DNA of 64,000 nucleotides from assembly GCA_018396675.1 (NCBI GenBank), contig JAGTQX010000012.1, positions 230,319-294,318 of the forward strand, read 5' to 3'. The position numbers and the translations under genes are program-made. This DNA is from Candidatus Bathyarchaeota archaeon (GTDB lineage: Archaea > Thermoproteota > Bathyarchaeia > Bathyarchaeales > Bathycorpusculaceae). The notes below the pieces were generated by a model. It worked only from the letters and a program-made list of their open reading frames with translations. It made no database searches and had not been told where the DNA came from. How positions within the stretch are numbered: position 1 is the first letter of the stretch; every line of letters starts with the position of its first letter. Of the stretch, positions 36,401 to 45,271 are shown piece after piece.

Positions 36401-37150
36401 ATGACCGCGCGAAAAGTAAGTCTAACAAGCAAATTAAGTGTCACTGGAGTTTTCACTGCGCTTGTCTGTGTAGCAACAATAAGCTTCACTGTATACGTGC
36501 CCAGCACACGAGGCTACTTTAACATTGGCGAAACTATGGTCTACACGGCAAGTTTGCTCTTCGGGCCTTTCATTGGAGCTTTCGCCGGAGGCGTCGGCTC
36601 TATGCTTTCAGACGTTTTTCTCGGCTATTATTATTATGCTCCAGCCACACTTGTGATTAAAGCCTTAGAAGGTTTTATTGTCGGTTTTCTCAGCCGTAAA
36701 GGACGGAAGCTTGCAAAAGATTACACGAGGCATGAATGGAGAGTTTTCACCTTAGAAATTGGCGTTCTAGTGGGTATGCTTATCAGCCTTGTAGGGTTTT
36801 TGTATTATAGCGGCTTTGTTGAATTATATTCAAGCGTTGTTTCCATTGAAAACCCAACTTCCATAGTCTTTATTCCGGTGGAATTCTGGTTCGCTATTGG
36901 GATTCTTGTGGTGATTTTGGTTTCCGCTATCTCTTTTATTTCAGAGCCAGAGTTCGGTTTCGCAGTCATCTCATGCATATTCGGCGGTTTAATTATGGTT
37001 TTCGGCTACTTTCTTTACGAGCAACTTTTCCTCGGCGTTTTCGCCTTAGCTGAAGTCCCCATAAACATCGGGCAGATGACCGTAGGATTAATAATTGCAA
37101 CACCAATAGTCAGAGTTGTTAAACGTGCACTACCACAGCTTAAAGGCTGA
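36401..37150 (+). CDS. ECF-type transporter substrate-binding (S) component-like membrane protein
   Basis: 249 residues, about six membrane segments. After a short basic cytoplasmic start (TARKVSLTSKLSVTGVF), the segment FNIGETMVYTASLLFGPFIGAFAGGVGSMLSD is the typical ECF S-component core. The S components bind vitamins, metals or precursors and share an energising module. No EcfA or EcfT gene is near, so substrate and partners are unknown; many solitary S components occur in archaea. Start ATG has AAGAGG seven bases upstream. Confidence 0.75.
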   Translation: MTARKVSLTSKLSVTGVFTALVCVATISFTVYVPSTRGYFNIGETMVYTASLLFGPFIGAFAGGVGSMLSDVFLGYYYYAPATLVIKALEGFIVGFLSRKGRKLAKDYTRHEWRVFTLEIGVLVGMLISLVGFLYYSGFVELYSSVVSIENPTSIVFIPVEFWFAIGILVVILVSAISFISEPEFGFAVISCIFGGLIMVFGYFLYEQLFLGVFALAEVPINIGQMTVGLIIATPIVRVVKRALPQLKG

Positions 37151-37179
37151 ACTACACGAAAAAATGAAGAGGTGAAAAA

Positions 37180-38193
37180 GTGAAACTTCCCCTCGGAAAG
37201 GTCCCCGTGGAAGTCCTAAATGAGATCGTCTTCAAAAACCTTGGAGCAAAACGTGAAGAAGTTGTAATTGGGCCATCCACCGGCTTTGACGGAGCAGTTA
37301 TAGACATTGGCGATAATTCCCTCATCGTTTCTATGGATCCAATAACTGGGGCTGTCGAACGGATAGGGTGGCTTGCAGTAAACGTTAACGCGAATGATGT
37401 TGCAACCTTCGGTGTTAAACCTGCTTTTTTCTTGTCGTGCATATTGCTTCCGGAAAAAGCTGACCAGCAAATAGTGGGATTAATCTGCTCTCAAATGAAC
37501 GAAGCCTCCAAGAATTTGGGTGTAGCCATAATCGGCGGGCACTGTGAAGTTACCCCTGGGCTTGTTGAGCCGATAGTAGTAGGCTGCGTCATAGGAATAA
37601 CTGACAAAAATGATTATGTAACAGCTGGAGGAGCCAAACCCGGCGACAAATTGATATTAACCAAGAGCGCCGGAATTGAGGGTACCGCCATTCTTGCAAC
37701 TGAACGTTACGATCTTTTGCGTAAAATGGGCATGTCCGAGGAATTGTTAAGATCCGCGAAGAATTTCTTTAACCAAATAAGCGTTGTAAGAGACGGCATT
37801 CTGGCCTACAAAACCGGCGGCGTAAACGCTATGCATGATCCAACCGAGGGAGGAATTCTAGGCGGGATTCACGAAATGGCAGACGCGTCAAAACTTGGCG
37901 TAAAAGTTTTCGCGGATAAAATTCCAGTAGCAGAAGAAACTCGCAAAATTTGCAGCTTCTTCAAAATAGACCCGTTAAATTTGATAAGTTCAGGAGCCAT
38001 GCTTATCTCTGCGAAATCCAGCTTCGCCGAAAAAATAGTCAAAACCTTGAAAGCTGAAAAAATTGAGGCTTCAGTGATAGGCGAATTTATTAACGCAAAA
38101 GATGAACGCTTATTTGTTCAAAACGGCAGCGAAAAGCCTCTCCCTCGTCCCGAATGCGACAGTTTGTGGATTGCATTAACAAAATACAAATAA
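37180..38193 (+). CDS. AIR synthase-related / HypE-like protein (second copy)
   Basis: 337 residues with the PurM/HypE fold: MKLPLGKVPVEVLNEIVF at the start, DGAVIDIGDNSLIVSMDPITGA, WLAVNVNANDVATFG, GGHCEVTPGL and DPTEGGILGGIHEMA. It lacks the PRIC C-terminus of HypE (it ends KPLPRPECDSLWIALTKYK), so the carbamoyl-accepting terminal Cys is absent and a role in hydrogenase maturation is doubtful. Archaeal relatives carry the same LPLGKVP start and are of unknown function. GTG start with GAGGTG five bases upstream. Confidence 0.8.
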   Translation: MKLPLGKVPVEVLNEIVFKNLGAKREEVVIGPSTGFDGAVIDIGDNSLIVSMDPITGAVERIGWLAVNVNANDVATFGVKPAFFLSCILLPEKADQQIVGLICSQMNEASKNLGVAIIGGHCEVTPGLVEPIVVGCVIGITDKNDYVTAGGAKPGDKLILTKSAGIEGTAILATERYDLLRKMGMSEELLRSAKNFFNQISVVRDGILAYKTGGVNAMHDPTEGGILGGIHEMADASKLGVKVFADKIPVAEETRKICSFFKIDPLNLISSGAMLISAKSSFAEKIVKTLKAEKIEASVIGEFINAKDERLFVQNGSEKPLPRPECDSLWIALTKYK

Positions 38194-38253
38194 ACTGACC
38201 CGGATGATACTACGTCATTATTCAATGAATTGAAAGCGCAGAAGGAAAAAGGC

Positions 38254-39237
38254 ATGTCTCCGCATTTATGTTCGGGTAAAATTTTCGTAACAGGTGGAGC
38301 GGGTTTTATAGGAAGCCACCTAGTGGACAGACTGTGCCAAAACAATTTTGATGTGGTTGTTTTTGACAATCTAAGCGCTGGAAGAAAAGAAAACATCGAA
38401 AAATGGTTCGAAACGTCTAACTTCAAATTTGTGTTCGGCGACCTTTTATTGTCTGAAAAAATCCCCCATGATTTAAGCGGATGTGAAACGGTTTTCCATT
38501 TAGCTGCGAACCCTGAAGTTAGAGCCGGTTCAGAGAATCCAACGCTCCATTTCGAGCAGAATGTACTCGCAACTTTTAATCTTCTTGAGGCTGTCCGCAA
38601 GGCTGAAAGCGTTAAAACATTAGTTTTCACTTCTTCCTCAACCGTTTACGGAGACGCATATGAGATTCCGACGCCTGAAAATTACGCGCCTCTCAAGCCA
38701 GTGTCCGTGTACGGTGCCTCAAAACTTGCTTCAGAAGCGTTGATAGCAAGCTACGCTTACACATACGGTTTTAAAGCCGTAATCTACAGACTTGCAAACA
38801 TTGTTGGCGCGCGAACAAAACATGGAGTAATTCATGATTTCATTAGGAAGCTTAAAGAAAATCCGAAAAGTCTCGAAATATTGGGCGATGGAACGCAGAA
38901 GAAATCCTATTTACACGTGAGTGATTGTTTAGAAGCAATGCTAATAGGGTTAGAAGCCAGTAAAGAAAAAGTGGAAATCTACAACATAGGTTCAGACGAT
39001 CAGGTGAGTGTAAAGGAAATCGCAGATATAATCTGCGGTAAAATGGGGTTAAATAATGTTCAGTACATGTTTACTGGCGGTGTTGATGGTGGAAGAGGGT
39101 GGAAGGGAGACGTAAAATTTATGCTCTTAAACAGCAATAAGCTTAAACAGTTGGGATGGAAACCCAAATTCAATAGTCGCCAAGCAGTTGAGAGGGCTGT
39201 GGAGGAAATCCTTAAAACTGGATTAAAAAATTATTGA
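38254..39237 (+). CDS. NAD-dependent sugar epimerase (GalE/UDP-glucose 4-epimerase-like)
   Basis: Short-chain extended reductase. GGAGFIGSHLVDRL is the NAD-binding motif, SSSTVYGD and YGASK give the catalytic Ser and Tyr/Lys, and RLANIVGARTKHGVI with KSYLHVSDCLEAM are epimerase features. Acts on nucleotide sugars, supplying the neighbouring glycosyltransferases. AAGGA lies seven bases before the ATG chosen. About 327 residues. Confidence 0.88.
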   Translation: MSPHLCSGKIFVTGGAGFIGSHLVDRLCQNNFDVVVFDNLSAGRKENIEKWFETSNFKFVFGDLLLSEKIPHDLSGCETVFHLAANPEVRAGSENPTLHFEQNVLATFNLLEAVRKAESVKTLVFTSSSTVYGDAYEIPTPENYAPLKPVSVYGASKLASEALIASYAYTYGFKAVIYRLANIVGARTKHGVIHDFIRKLKENPKSLEILGDGTQKKSYLHVSDCLEAMLIGLEASKEKVEIYNIGSDDQVSVKEIADIICGKMGLNNVQYMFTGGVDGGRGWKGDVKFMLLNSNKLKQLGWKPKFNSRQAVERAVEEILKTGLKNY

Positions 39238-39247
39238 AGGGTGACTG

Positions 39248-40324
39248 TTGGAGAAGGGAAATGAGACGTATCCACAAGTTTCAGTTGTTGTGCCAGTGAA
39301 AAACGGAGCTGTGCACATAAAGGATTTGCTGGATTCGCTAATGCGAGTTGACTACGACCATGATAAACTTGAAATCGTAATTGTTGATGGAAACTCCACA
39401 GATCATACAAAAGAAATTGCATCAAAATACCCTGTCAAATTTATACTTGAAGAAAAGCCGGGCATAAACGCGGCTAGGAACACTGGTGTAAAAAACAGCA
39501 ACGGAGAAATCATCGCCTTTACGGACCATGACTGCATTGTTCCAAAAAATTGGATAAAGAAAATAGTTGAAAATTTCCAAGACCCGAAGGTTGGATGCGT
39601 TGGAGGAAGCGTTTTAAGGTACAACAACGATTTTTTGGCACAGTACGCAGATGAAAGCATTTTGCCCGTCTTGAGGTTTTTTAAAAAAAAGGCGGTTATT
39701 AATAGAATAAGTTCACCGATGTACTTTCCGGTTGGTTGTAATTTTGCTGTGAAGCGAGAAGCAATAGAAAAAGTCGGTTTTTTTGATGAAAGGTTCAAGA
39801 ATGGTTTTGACGAGCTTGAGTTCGCCGAGCGTCTTTGCGAGATGGGATACAAGATAGTTCTGACAAACGAGATGATCGTCAAGCATAAACATCGGTCATC
39901 AATGCGTGAACTTTTAAGGCAGACTTTCCATTATGGGCAAGGTGGCGGTCTGCTTCCCAAAATTAAGGGCGTCAAAAGCATATTCTCAAAGTGGGTTATC
40001 TTGAGCCTAACAGTTTTCACTCTATGGTTTCTAACTCTCTTCTCTTTGGCTGTTTACACGTTTTTCTCGCATTCGATTTTGTCTTTGATTACTTTTTTGG
40101 GGCTTCTATTCTTTCCGCTTTTTGGTCTTATGACTCTGTACGCCTATCGAACGTTTAAGTCGAAAGATGGCAAATACAAGCGAATAATTGCTTACCCAAT
40201 GATAGACATTGCCCGTTCTCTGACTTTTGTTGCAGGTGGAATCCATCAAATAGTGAGGTCTGTTGGAACGAACAGGTTTGGAGGGTTACCTGCTAGGCAT
40301 TTAAACGTTAAAGCGAAGCGTTAA
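39248..40324 (+). CDS. Glycosyltransferase family 2 with C-terminal membrane helices
   Basis: 358 residues. VSVVVPVKNGAVHIKDLLDSL, VIVDGNSTD, a GINAARNTGV acceptor/donor loop, the metal site FTDHDCIVP, and FDELEFAERLCEMGY are GT2 motifs. Two or three hydrophobic helices lie at about 248-300, after a GGGLLPKIKG segment, suggesting membrane anchoring and a lipid-linked acceptor. TTG start with AGGGTGA just upstream; 10 bp after the epimerase gene. Confidence 0.84.
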   Translation: MEKGNETYPQVSVVVPVKNGAVHIKDLLDSLMRVDYDHDKLEIVIVDGNSTDHTKEIASKYPVKFILEEKPGINAARNTGVKNSNGEIIAFTDHDCIVPKNWIKKIVENFQDPKVGCVGGSVLRYNNDFLAQYADESILPVLRFFKKKAVINRISSPMYFPVGCNFAVKREAIEKVGFFDERFKNGFDELEFAERLCEMGYKIVLTNEMIVKHKHRSSMRELLRQTFHYGQGGGLLPKIKGVKSIFSKWVILSLTVFTLWFLTLFSLAVYTFFSHSILSLITFLGLLFFPLFGLMTLYAYRTFKSKDGKYKRIIAYPMIDIARSLTFVAGGIHQIVRSVGTNRFGGLPARHLNVKAKR

Positions 40325-40378
40325 ATTAAGAAAACCTAAATTGTAAGTTTAGCATTTTAGTGCTGTGAGTTGATTGTC

Positions 40379-40753
40379 ATGGCGCAAGAGAACGATCCTG
40401 TTAAACTGCATAAAGATGGGAATACGCTTTGCGAATTGGGCAAGTACGAAGAGGCTAAAGAACTTTTTCTGCGCGCGGCAGAACTCTATAAGAAGGCAAA
40501 CAATTTCTTTGACGCAACCTACGCGCTTTTCAAGGCTGGCGAGTGTTCTTTTATGCTTAAAGATTATGAAAAGGCTATTGAGTATTTTCTAAAGTCTGCG
40601 GAGCTATCCTTGCAAAAAGGCTTTGACAGATTTGGGGTAGGCGCGTTGGAGTACGCGAGAGACTGCTACAAGGCTTTAGGCAACAAGGAGAAAATTGAAG
40701 AAACAGAAAAGAAAATAAAAGAGATTAAGGCGAAACTGGAAGAATCATTTTAA
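40379..40753 (+). CDS. TPR/SNAP-like helical repeat protein
   Basis: About 124 residues: three TPR-type helix pairs (KLHKDGNTLCELGKYEEAKELFLRAAELYKKA, ATYALFKAGECSFMLKDYEKAIEYFLKSAELS, GALEYARDCYKALGNKEKIEETEKK). A protein-protein interaction module; partner unknown. The ATG lies nine bases inside a longer frame opening at an ATT-like codon. Confidence 0.72.
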   Translation: MAQENDPVKLHKDGNTLCELGKYEEAKELFLRAAELYKKANNFFDATYALFKAGECSFMLKDYEKAIEYFLKSAELSLQKGFDRFGVGALEYARDCYKALGNKEKIEETEKKIKEIKAKLEESF

Positions 40754-40852
40754 ACATTCCCAGACCTTTTTCTTTTACGCTTAGTTCACTTAAAAAACGC
40801 CTTTTAACTCTCTCTTGTGTATAATGTGATAGAAGCGTTTAAAGTGCACATC

Positions 40853-42556
40853 ATGCCAACACATTTTAAAGTCCTTGCAGAGTTATGCGAAAAACTTGAG
40901 GAAACAACTAAACGAACTTTGATGGTTAACATGGTTGCTGATTTTCTCAAAACACTTAAGTCGGAAGAAGTTGAGCCAGCGGTTTCGATGATTCTGGGAC
41001 GCGCATTTCCAAGTTGGAGTCAGCAAACTCTCGAAGTAAACTGGACTACACTAGGCGAAATAATAAGGCGCATAACAAATGTCAACTGGGAAACCTTTAC
41101 AAGTGCTTTCAGTAAAACCGGCGACATCGGCTCGGCAACTAAAACAGTTCTTGAAAACAGTATGCTGAAAAGGCAAGCGCTTCTGTTTGCTAAAACCCTA
41201 ACAATAAGCGAGGTTAGGCAAAATCTTGAAAAAATAGCTGAAACTGTGGGGCATGGTTCAAGAGAGAAAAAAGAGCGTATAGTTGAGGCTATGTTGAGTT
41301 CAGCTTCACCCGTTGAGGCGAAATATTTGGTTAAAATATTTATAGGCGAAATGCGGACGGGCTTCCACGAGGGTTTGATGGAACAAGCGGTTTCAAAGGC
41401 TTTTCAGATTCCAATTAACGACGTTCAACATGCAAGCATGGTTTTAGGCGATATTGGCACGGTGGCGGCAATAGCAAAAGCTGAAGGCAGAAAAGGACTT
41501 CTTAAAATAGGCTTCAAAGTTTTTAGACCAGTCAAGCTTATGTTGGCTCAGATGGCGGGTGATATTGCCGAAGCTTTGAGAGAGCATGGTGGAAAAACAG
41601 CCTTTGAGTATAAGCTTGACGGTGCCAGAGTTCAAATCCACAAACAGGGCGAAAACGTAAAGATTTTTAGTCGAAGACTTACCGATGTGACCGAAAGTCT
41701 TCCTGAAATAGTTGAAATTGTCAAAAGAAACCTGAAAGCTGAAGAAGCAATTATAGAAGGCGAAGTCATCGCAGTTGATGAGGACGATAATCCTATTCCG
41801 TTTCAGCACTTAATGCGAAGATTTAAACGAGTTCACGCTGTAGGCGATGCGGTTGCAGCAGTTCCAGTTAAGCTTTACGTATTTGACATTTTATACGCTG
41901 ACGGACAAAGTCTCATAAAATTGCCCTACAATACACGAAGAGAAATCCTCGCCGAAAAAATCGGGGATATTCCCATGCCAGTGCAGCTTGTTACTGACAA
42001 TTTGGAAGAAGCGGAACGCTTTCTGAAAGAAGCCATAGATGTTGGACATGAAGGCCTTATGGCTAAAAAAATCAACAGTGACTATGTTCCTGGAATCCGT
42101 GGAAAACGATGGCTCAAAATAAAGCCGACTCTTGAACCGTTAGACCTTGTAATTGTTGCCGCAGAGTACGGTTACGGGCGCAGACATAAGTGGCTTTCAG
42201 ACTATTATCTGGCAGCGCGGGACACGGAGACGGGCAGATTTCTGACGGTGGGCAAAACTTTCAAGGGTTTAACTGACACAGAAATAACCGCCATTACCGA
42301 AAGCCTCCGAAAGTTAGCCATAAAAGAGGAGCATAGGCGAGTTTTCGTAATTCCAAAAATCGTTGTTGAAGTTGCCTACAATGAAGTTCAGAAAAGTCCA
42401 AAATACGAGTGCGGCATGGCTTTACGGTTTGCACGCATAACCCGCATAAGAGAGGATAAGACTCCGGAGGAAGCTGATACAATTCAAAGAGTTAGGGAAA
42501 TCTACGAAAGACAGTTTTTGAAGAAAGGTAAAATTAAACTGCAAAACAAGCAATAG
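40853..42556 (+). CDS. lig: ATP-dependent DNA ligase
   Basis: Seals nicks in Okazaki fragment joining and repair. The N-terminal DNA-binding domain (about 1-225) leads to motif I EYKLDGARVQIH with the AMP-accepting K254, then motif III (VKLYVFDILYADGQSL), motif IV (GHEGLMAKK) and motif V (RGKRWLKIKPT). The C-terminal OB fold includes KTFKGLTD and PKIVVEVAYNEVQKSPKYECGMALRFAR. About 567 residues, standard for archaeal/eukaryotic ligase. I place the start at the ATG before PTHFKVLAELCEKLE; an upstream GTG is possible. Confidence 0.93.
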   Translation: MPTHFKVLAELCEKLEETTKRTLMVNMVADFLKTLKSEEVEPAVSMILGRAFPSWSQQTLEVNWTTLGEIIRRITNVNWETFTSAFSKTGDIGSATKTVLENSMLKRQALLFAKTLTISEVRQNLEKIAETVGHGSREKKERIVEAMLSSASPVEAKYLVKIFIGEMRTGFHEGLMEQAVSKAFQIPINDVQHASMVLGDIGTVAAIAKAEGRKGLLKIGFKVFRPVKLMLAQMAGDIAEALREHGGKTAFEYKLDGARVQIHKQGENVKIFSRRLTDVTESLPEIVEIVKRNLKAEEAIIEGEVIAVDEDDNPIPFQHLMRRFKRVHAVGDAVAAVPVKLYVFDILYADGQSLIKLPYNTRREILAEKIGDIPMPVQLVTDNLEEAERFLKEAIDVGHEGLMAKKINSDYVPGIRGKRWLKIKPTLEPLDLVIVAAEYGYGRRHKWLSDYYLAARDTETGRFLTVGKTFKGLTDTEITAITESLRKLAIKEEHRRVFVIPKIVVEVAYNEVQKSPKYECGMALRFARITRIREDKTPEEADTIQRVREIYERQFLKKGKIKLQNKQ

Positions 42557-42589
42557 TTAGTTCTGCTGCATAAGAAGGAATGTTAATTG

Positions 42590-43645
42590 ATGAGAAAACA
42601 TGAAACACGCATCTCATATGGTGACTTTTACAGTCGCCAACTAGTCTTAAAAGAGCTTGGACGCGAAGGGCAAGCAAAACTTGCCAAATCAAAAGTTGCT
42701 GTTATTGGACTCGGAGGCTTGGGAACAGTGGCCGCGCTTTATCTAACGCTTGCAGGAGTTGGGCACCTACGCCTAATAGACCAGGACACTGTAGAGGTGC
42801 ATAACCTGCATAGACAAGTCTTGTATAAGCCCACGGATTTAAACCGTCCAAAAGCCGAGATTTCCGCGAAGAGGCTGAAAGAAGTAAGTCCCTTCGTTAA
42901 AGCTGAAGCCGTAGCGGAAAACGTGAACGCGGAAAACATTGAACGGTTGCTGGACGGCGTAAACTGTGTTGTTGACGGTTTGGACAACATGCGTACACGT
43001 TACTTGGTTAATCGTGCATGTGCAAAACTTAAAATTCCATACGTTTTCGGAGCTGCCATAGGCATGGAAGGCAATCTCTCAGTTTTTGCGCCGCCTGAAA
43101 CACCATGCCTCGAATGCGTTTTGCCAAACATAGACGATAATAGTTTGCTATCATGTGACGTTAGAGGAGTACTTGGCGCAACTGCTGGGATAATTGGGAC
43201 AATGGAAGCCATGGAAGCAATAAAAATTTTAACTGAAATAGGCACGCCTCTGAAGGGTAAACTCCTAATATGCGACTTCCACGACATGTACTTCACCGCA
43301 ATAGACATATTCAAAAGAGAAAACTGCCCGGCATGTCGAGGCAAAATCGAAACTGAAGCTGAAACCAAAAAACCAAGCGAAAGGCTTGTATGGCTCTGCG
43401 GACGAAACACCGTGAACATAAACCCGCAAAAAACGACAAAGCTGAACCTAGAAAACGCCTATACTAAAATAAAACAGAACTTCAAAGTGCAAGCTAAATC
43501 CTCAATGGCCATAGCCTTTACCTACAAAAACTTTGAAATAACCCTCTTCAAAGATGGGCGCATGCTGATAAAAAACGTTCCAAACGAAAAAACAGCAATA
43601 ACAATCTACCAGAAAATCAGGAAAAACTTAAGGCTGAATCAATAA
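42590..43645 (+). CDS. E1-like ThiF/MoeB-family adenylyltransferase with C-terminal extension
   Basis: Adenylates the C-terminus of a ubiquitin-like/sulfur-carrier protein. The ATP-binding GLGGLGT motif is at about residues 40-46, with RQVLY and the DN motif GLDNMRTRY. C189 in SCDVRGVLGA is the thioester Cys. Zinc cysteines are CLEC and CPAC. After the MoeB-like core (about 245 residues) a further 100 residues form an extra domain (WLCGRNTVNI to RKNLRLN) that resembles the C-terminal part of archaeal SAMP-type E1 proteins. No beta-grasp partner gene is adjacent. ATG start two bases after an in-frame TTG. Confidence 0.86.
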   Translation: MRKHETRISYGDFYSRQLVLKELGREGQAKLAKSKVAVIGLGGLGTVAALYLTLAGVGHLRLIDQDTVEVHNLHRQVLYKPTDLNRPKAEISAKRLKEVSPFVKAEAVAENVNAENIERLLDGVNCVVDGLDNMRTRYLVNRACAKLKIPYVFGAAIGMEGNLSVFAPPETPCLECVLPNIDDNSLLSCDVRGVLGATAGIIGTMEAMEAIKILTEIGTPLKGKLLICDFHDMYFTAIDIFKRENCPACRGKIETEAETKKPSERLVWLCGRNTVNINPQKTTKLNLENAYTKIKQNFKVQAKSSMAIAFTYKNFEITLFKDGRMLIKNVPNEKTAITIYQKIRKNLRLNQ

Positions 43646-43660
43646 ACCTTTATTACACCT
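43646..43660 (+). promoter_or_regulatory. Promoter-like element of the tRNA-Cys gene
   Basis: ACCTTTATTACACC lies about 25-30 nt upstream of the mature tRNA 5' end, the expected distance for an archaeal TATA box. Confidence 0.35.
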
Positions 43661-43679
43661 TAAAGAAATTTTACTCATT

Positions 43680-43752
43680 GCCGGGGTGGCCGAACGGTTC
43701 AGGCGGCTGCCTGCAGAGCAGCTATATGTGGGTTCAACTCCCACCCCCGGCT
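43680..43752 (+). tRNA. tRNA-Cys (anticodon GCA)
   Basis: A full cloverleaf can be folded: acceptor GCCGGGG (43680-43686) pairs with CCCCGGC (43745-43751). The D stem is GCC/GGC. The anticodon stem GCTGC/GCAGC encloses the loop CTGCAGA with anticodon GCA. A five-base variable loop and the T stem GTGGG/CCCAC follow. The discriminator base is T73, as required for Cys identity. CCA is not encoded and no intron is seen. A tyrosine recombinase gene ends 27 bp downstream, so the 3' half is a likely integration target. Confidence 0.95.
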
Positions 43753-43779
43753 TTTACGCGCCACCCACAGACAGCCGCG

Positions 43780-45237
43780 TCATTTTCGCTTTCTATAAAG
43801 ATGAGCGCCATCAATCGTGTCAACATACTCGAATCCCGCTTCTATAAGATGCCTTGCCTCCTCAACGTTTTCTGCAGCCTTGCAGACCCACTCATCTTCT
43901 TTGAAGTCTATCAGCTGAGTGTAAATTAGCGTGTTCTTTATGTTCTTGTGTCCCAGCAACTTCATAACGTGTAGAATGTCCTTTGTTTTAGTATATTCCA
44001 CGGTTGCCTTCCAATGCCTAAAAGTATGGAAGCTTATCTGAAGCAGTCTTAGGTTTCCAAGCTTTTTGGCTAGCAGTTTACGCGTTCTCTGAAAGCCTCT
44101 AGCAAAGCCCCTTATGGGATAGCCTCCAAATACTAGCGTGCCCTTTCTAGGCAAAGCCTGAAGCATTGAAAGACATTTAGCCGATATCCTCAGCAACCTC
44201 GGAGCGCTTCCCTTTTCAGGCGTTACACGCACTGCCCCAGCTTCAAAGTCTAAGTCTGTCCATTTAAGGTTCCACGCTTCTCCAGCCCTCATGCCCGTTT
44301 CCTTGAGAAGTTGGAGGAAACACGCCATCTTAGGCCCGCAGCCAGCTATCAAAGCGTCAAGCTCTTGTTCGGTGGGTATGAAAGGAAGCTTGTCAACACG
44401 CCTGTATGAAGGTGGATCCCACTCTCCACCTGCAAAGGTTAGATAGCTTGTGAAGGCATCAACGGCATTTTCCTTTCTCCCCTCACTCCAGTTTTGCTTG
44501 GCGATGACTTCCTTGACGGATTCTGGGTCTCCAAGCTTTCCGCCTCTCTGAACCAGTATCTTCAAGAGTTTAACTTTGCTGGTTATTGTTGAATCTTTGT
44601 AGCCTTGCTTTTTAAGCCACCAAGCGAACTCTACGAGTTTCCCTTTAATGTCTAATGGAAGCAGTGTGGCCCCCGCAGCCCGCTTTTTGCTTAATGCCTT
44701 TTCCTCAGCCAAGGCTATCGCCTTGCTGGCCGAGTTTTTCGGCAGGTTTTCCTTACCGCACACTCGGCGTTCCCTATTATAGTGGCGTAAGGCATTTAAC
44801 TCTTTCCCTACAATAGTGGCAAAGGGATTAACGTGAGAACCTACATCTTCACTGAAAGAGAGAGCGGTATTCTCAACCGTTTCGTCGCGGGAGAAATCGA
44901 CATTAAGGACAGATCCCTCAGCAAAATTCTTTCCAGAATTAGAACTTTCAAGCGCTTGGCCGGCGATGTTGAGCTTTACATTACCATCCGCAGTCGAGTC
45001 GCTGAATCTAAAACCGCATAGACGGCAAACATAGCGCTGAACACTCCTCCCATCGCTAAGGTATCTCAATCCATCCTTCCATGTTTTGGCTGAACCGCAC
45101 TCTGGACATTTGAGGGGCTGGCTGCGGATGGGCCGCGGGGGCCCGTCTGGCATAGCCTCTGAAGGCTTGATTCCACAGTCAGCCTTTCCCGTTTCAGCCA
45201 TTAAGCGGCTCAGCTCCCAATTCCAATTTAAGCTCAT
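43780..45237 (-). CDS. Tyrosine recombinase/integrase with N-terminal zinc ribbon
   Basis: 485 residues. An N-terminal zinc ribbon of transposase type (CPECGSAKTWKDG, then CRLCGFRFS) at about 44-82 is followed by a low-complexity linker, a SAM-like core-binding domain (about 200-290) and the catalytic domain. The catalytic residues are visible: Arg in ETGMRAGEAW, HTFRHW (H-x-x-R), LGHKNIKNTLIYTQ giving the His and nucleophile Tyr. An extra 45 residues follow the Tyr. The gene points at, and ends beside, the tRNA-Cys gene, the usual site for archaeal integrative elements. The reading frame is intact, not split by integration. Confidence 0.9.
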   Translation of the reverse strand: MSLNWNWELSRLMAETGKADCGIKPSEAMPDGPPRPIRSQPLKCPECGSAKTWKDGLRYLSDGRSVQRYVCRLCGFRFSDSTADGNVKLNIAGQALESSNSGKNFAEGSVLNVDFSRDETVENTALSFSEDVGSHVNPFATIVGKELNALRHYNRERRVCGKENLPKNSASKAIALAEEKALSKKRAAGATLLPLDIKGKLVEFAWWLKKQGYKDSTITSKVKLLKILVQRGGKLGDPESVKEVIAKQNWSEGRKENAVDAFTSYLTFAGGEWDPPSYRRVDKLPFIPTEQELDALIAGCGPKMACFLQLLKETGMRAGEAWNLKWTDLDFEAGAVRVTPEKGSAPRLLRISAKCLSMLQALPRKGTLVFGGYPIRGFARGFQRTRKLLAKKLGNLRLLQISFHTFRHWKATVEYTKTKDILHVMKLLGHKNIKNTLIYTQLIDFKEDEWVCKAAENVEEARHLIEAGFEYVDTIDGAHLYRKRK

Positions 45238-45271
45238 AAAAAAGGGGAAGCGAGTAAAGCGCCTTTAGCAT

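Noticed and set aside
37180..38193. Calling the PurM-like gene hypE or thiL
   Set aside because: The PRIC C-terminus of HypE is absent and the sequence has no clear ThiL signature, so a neutral family name was used.
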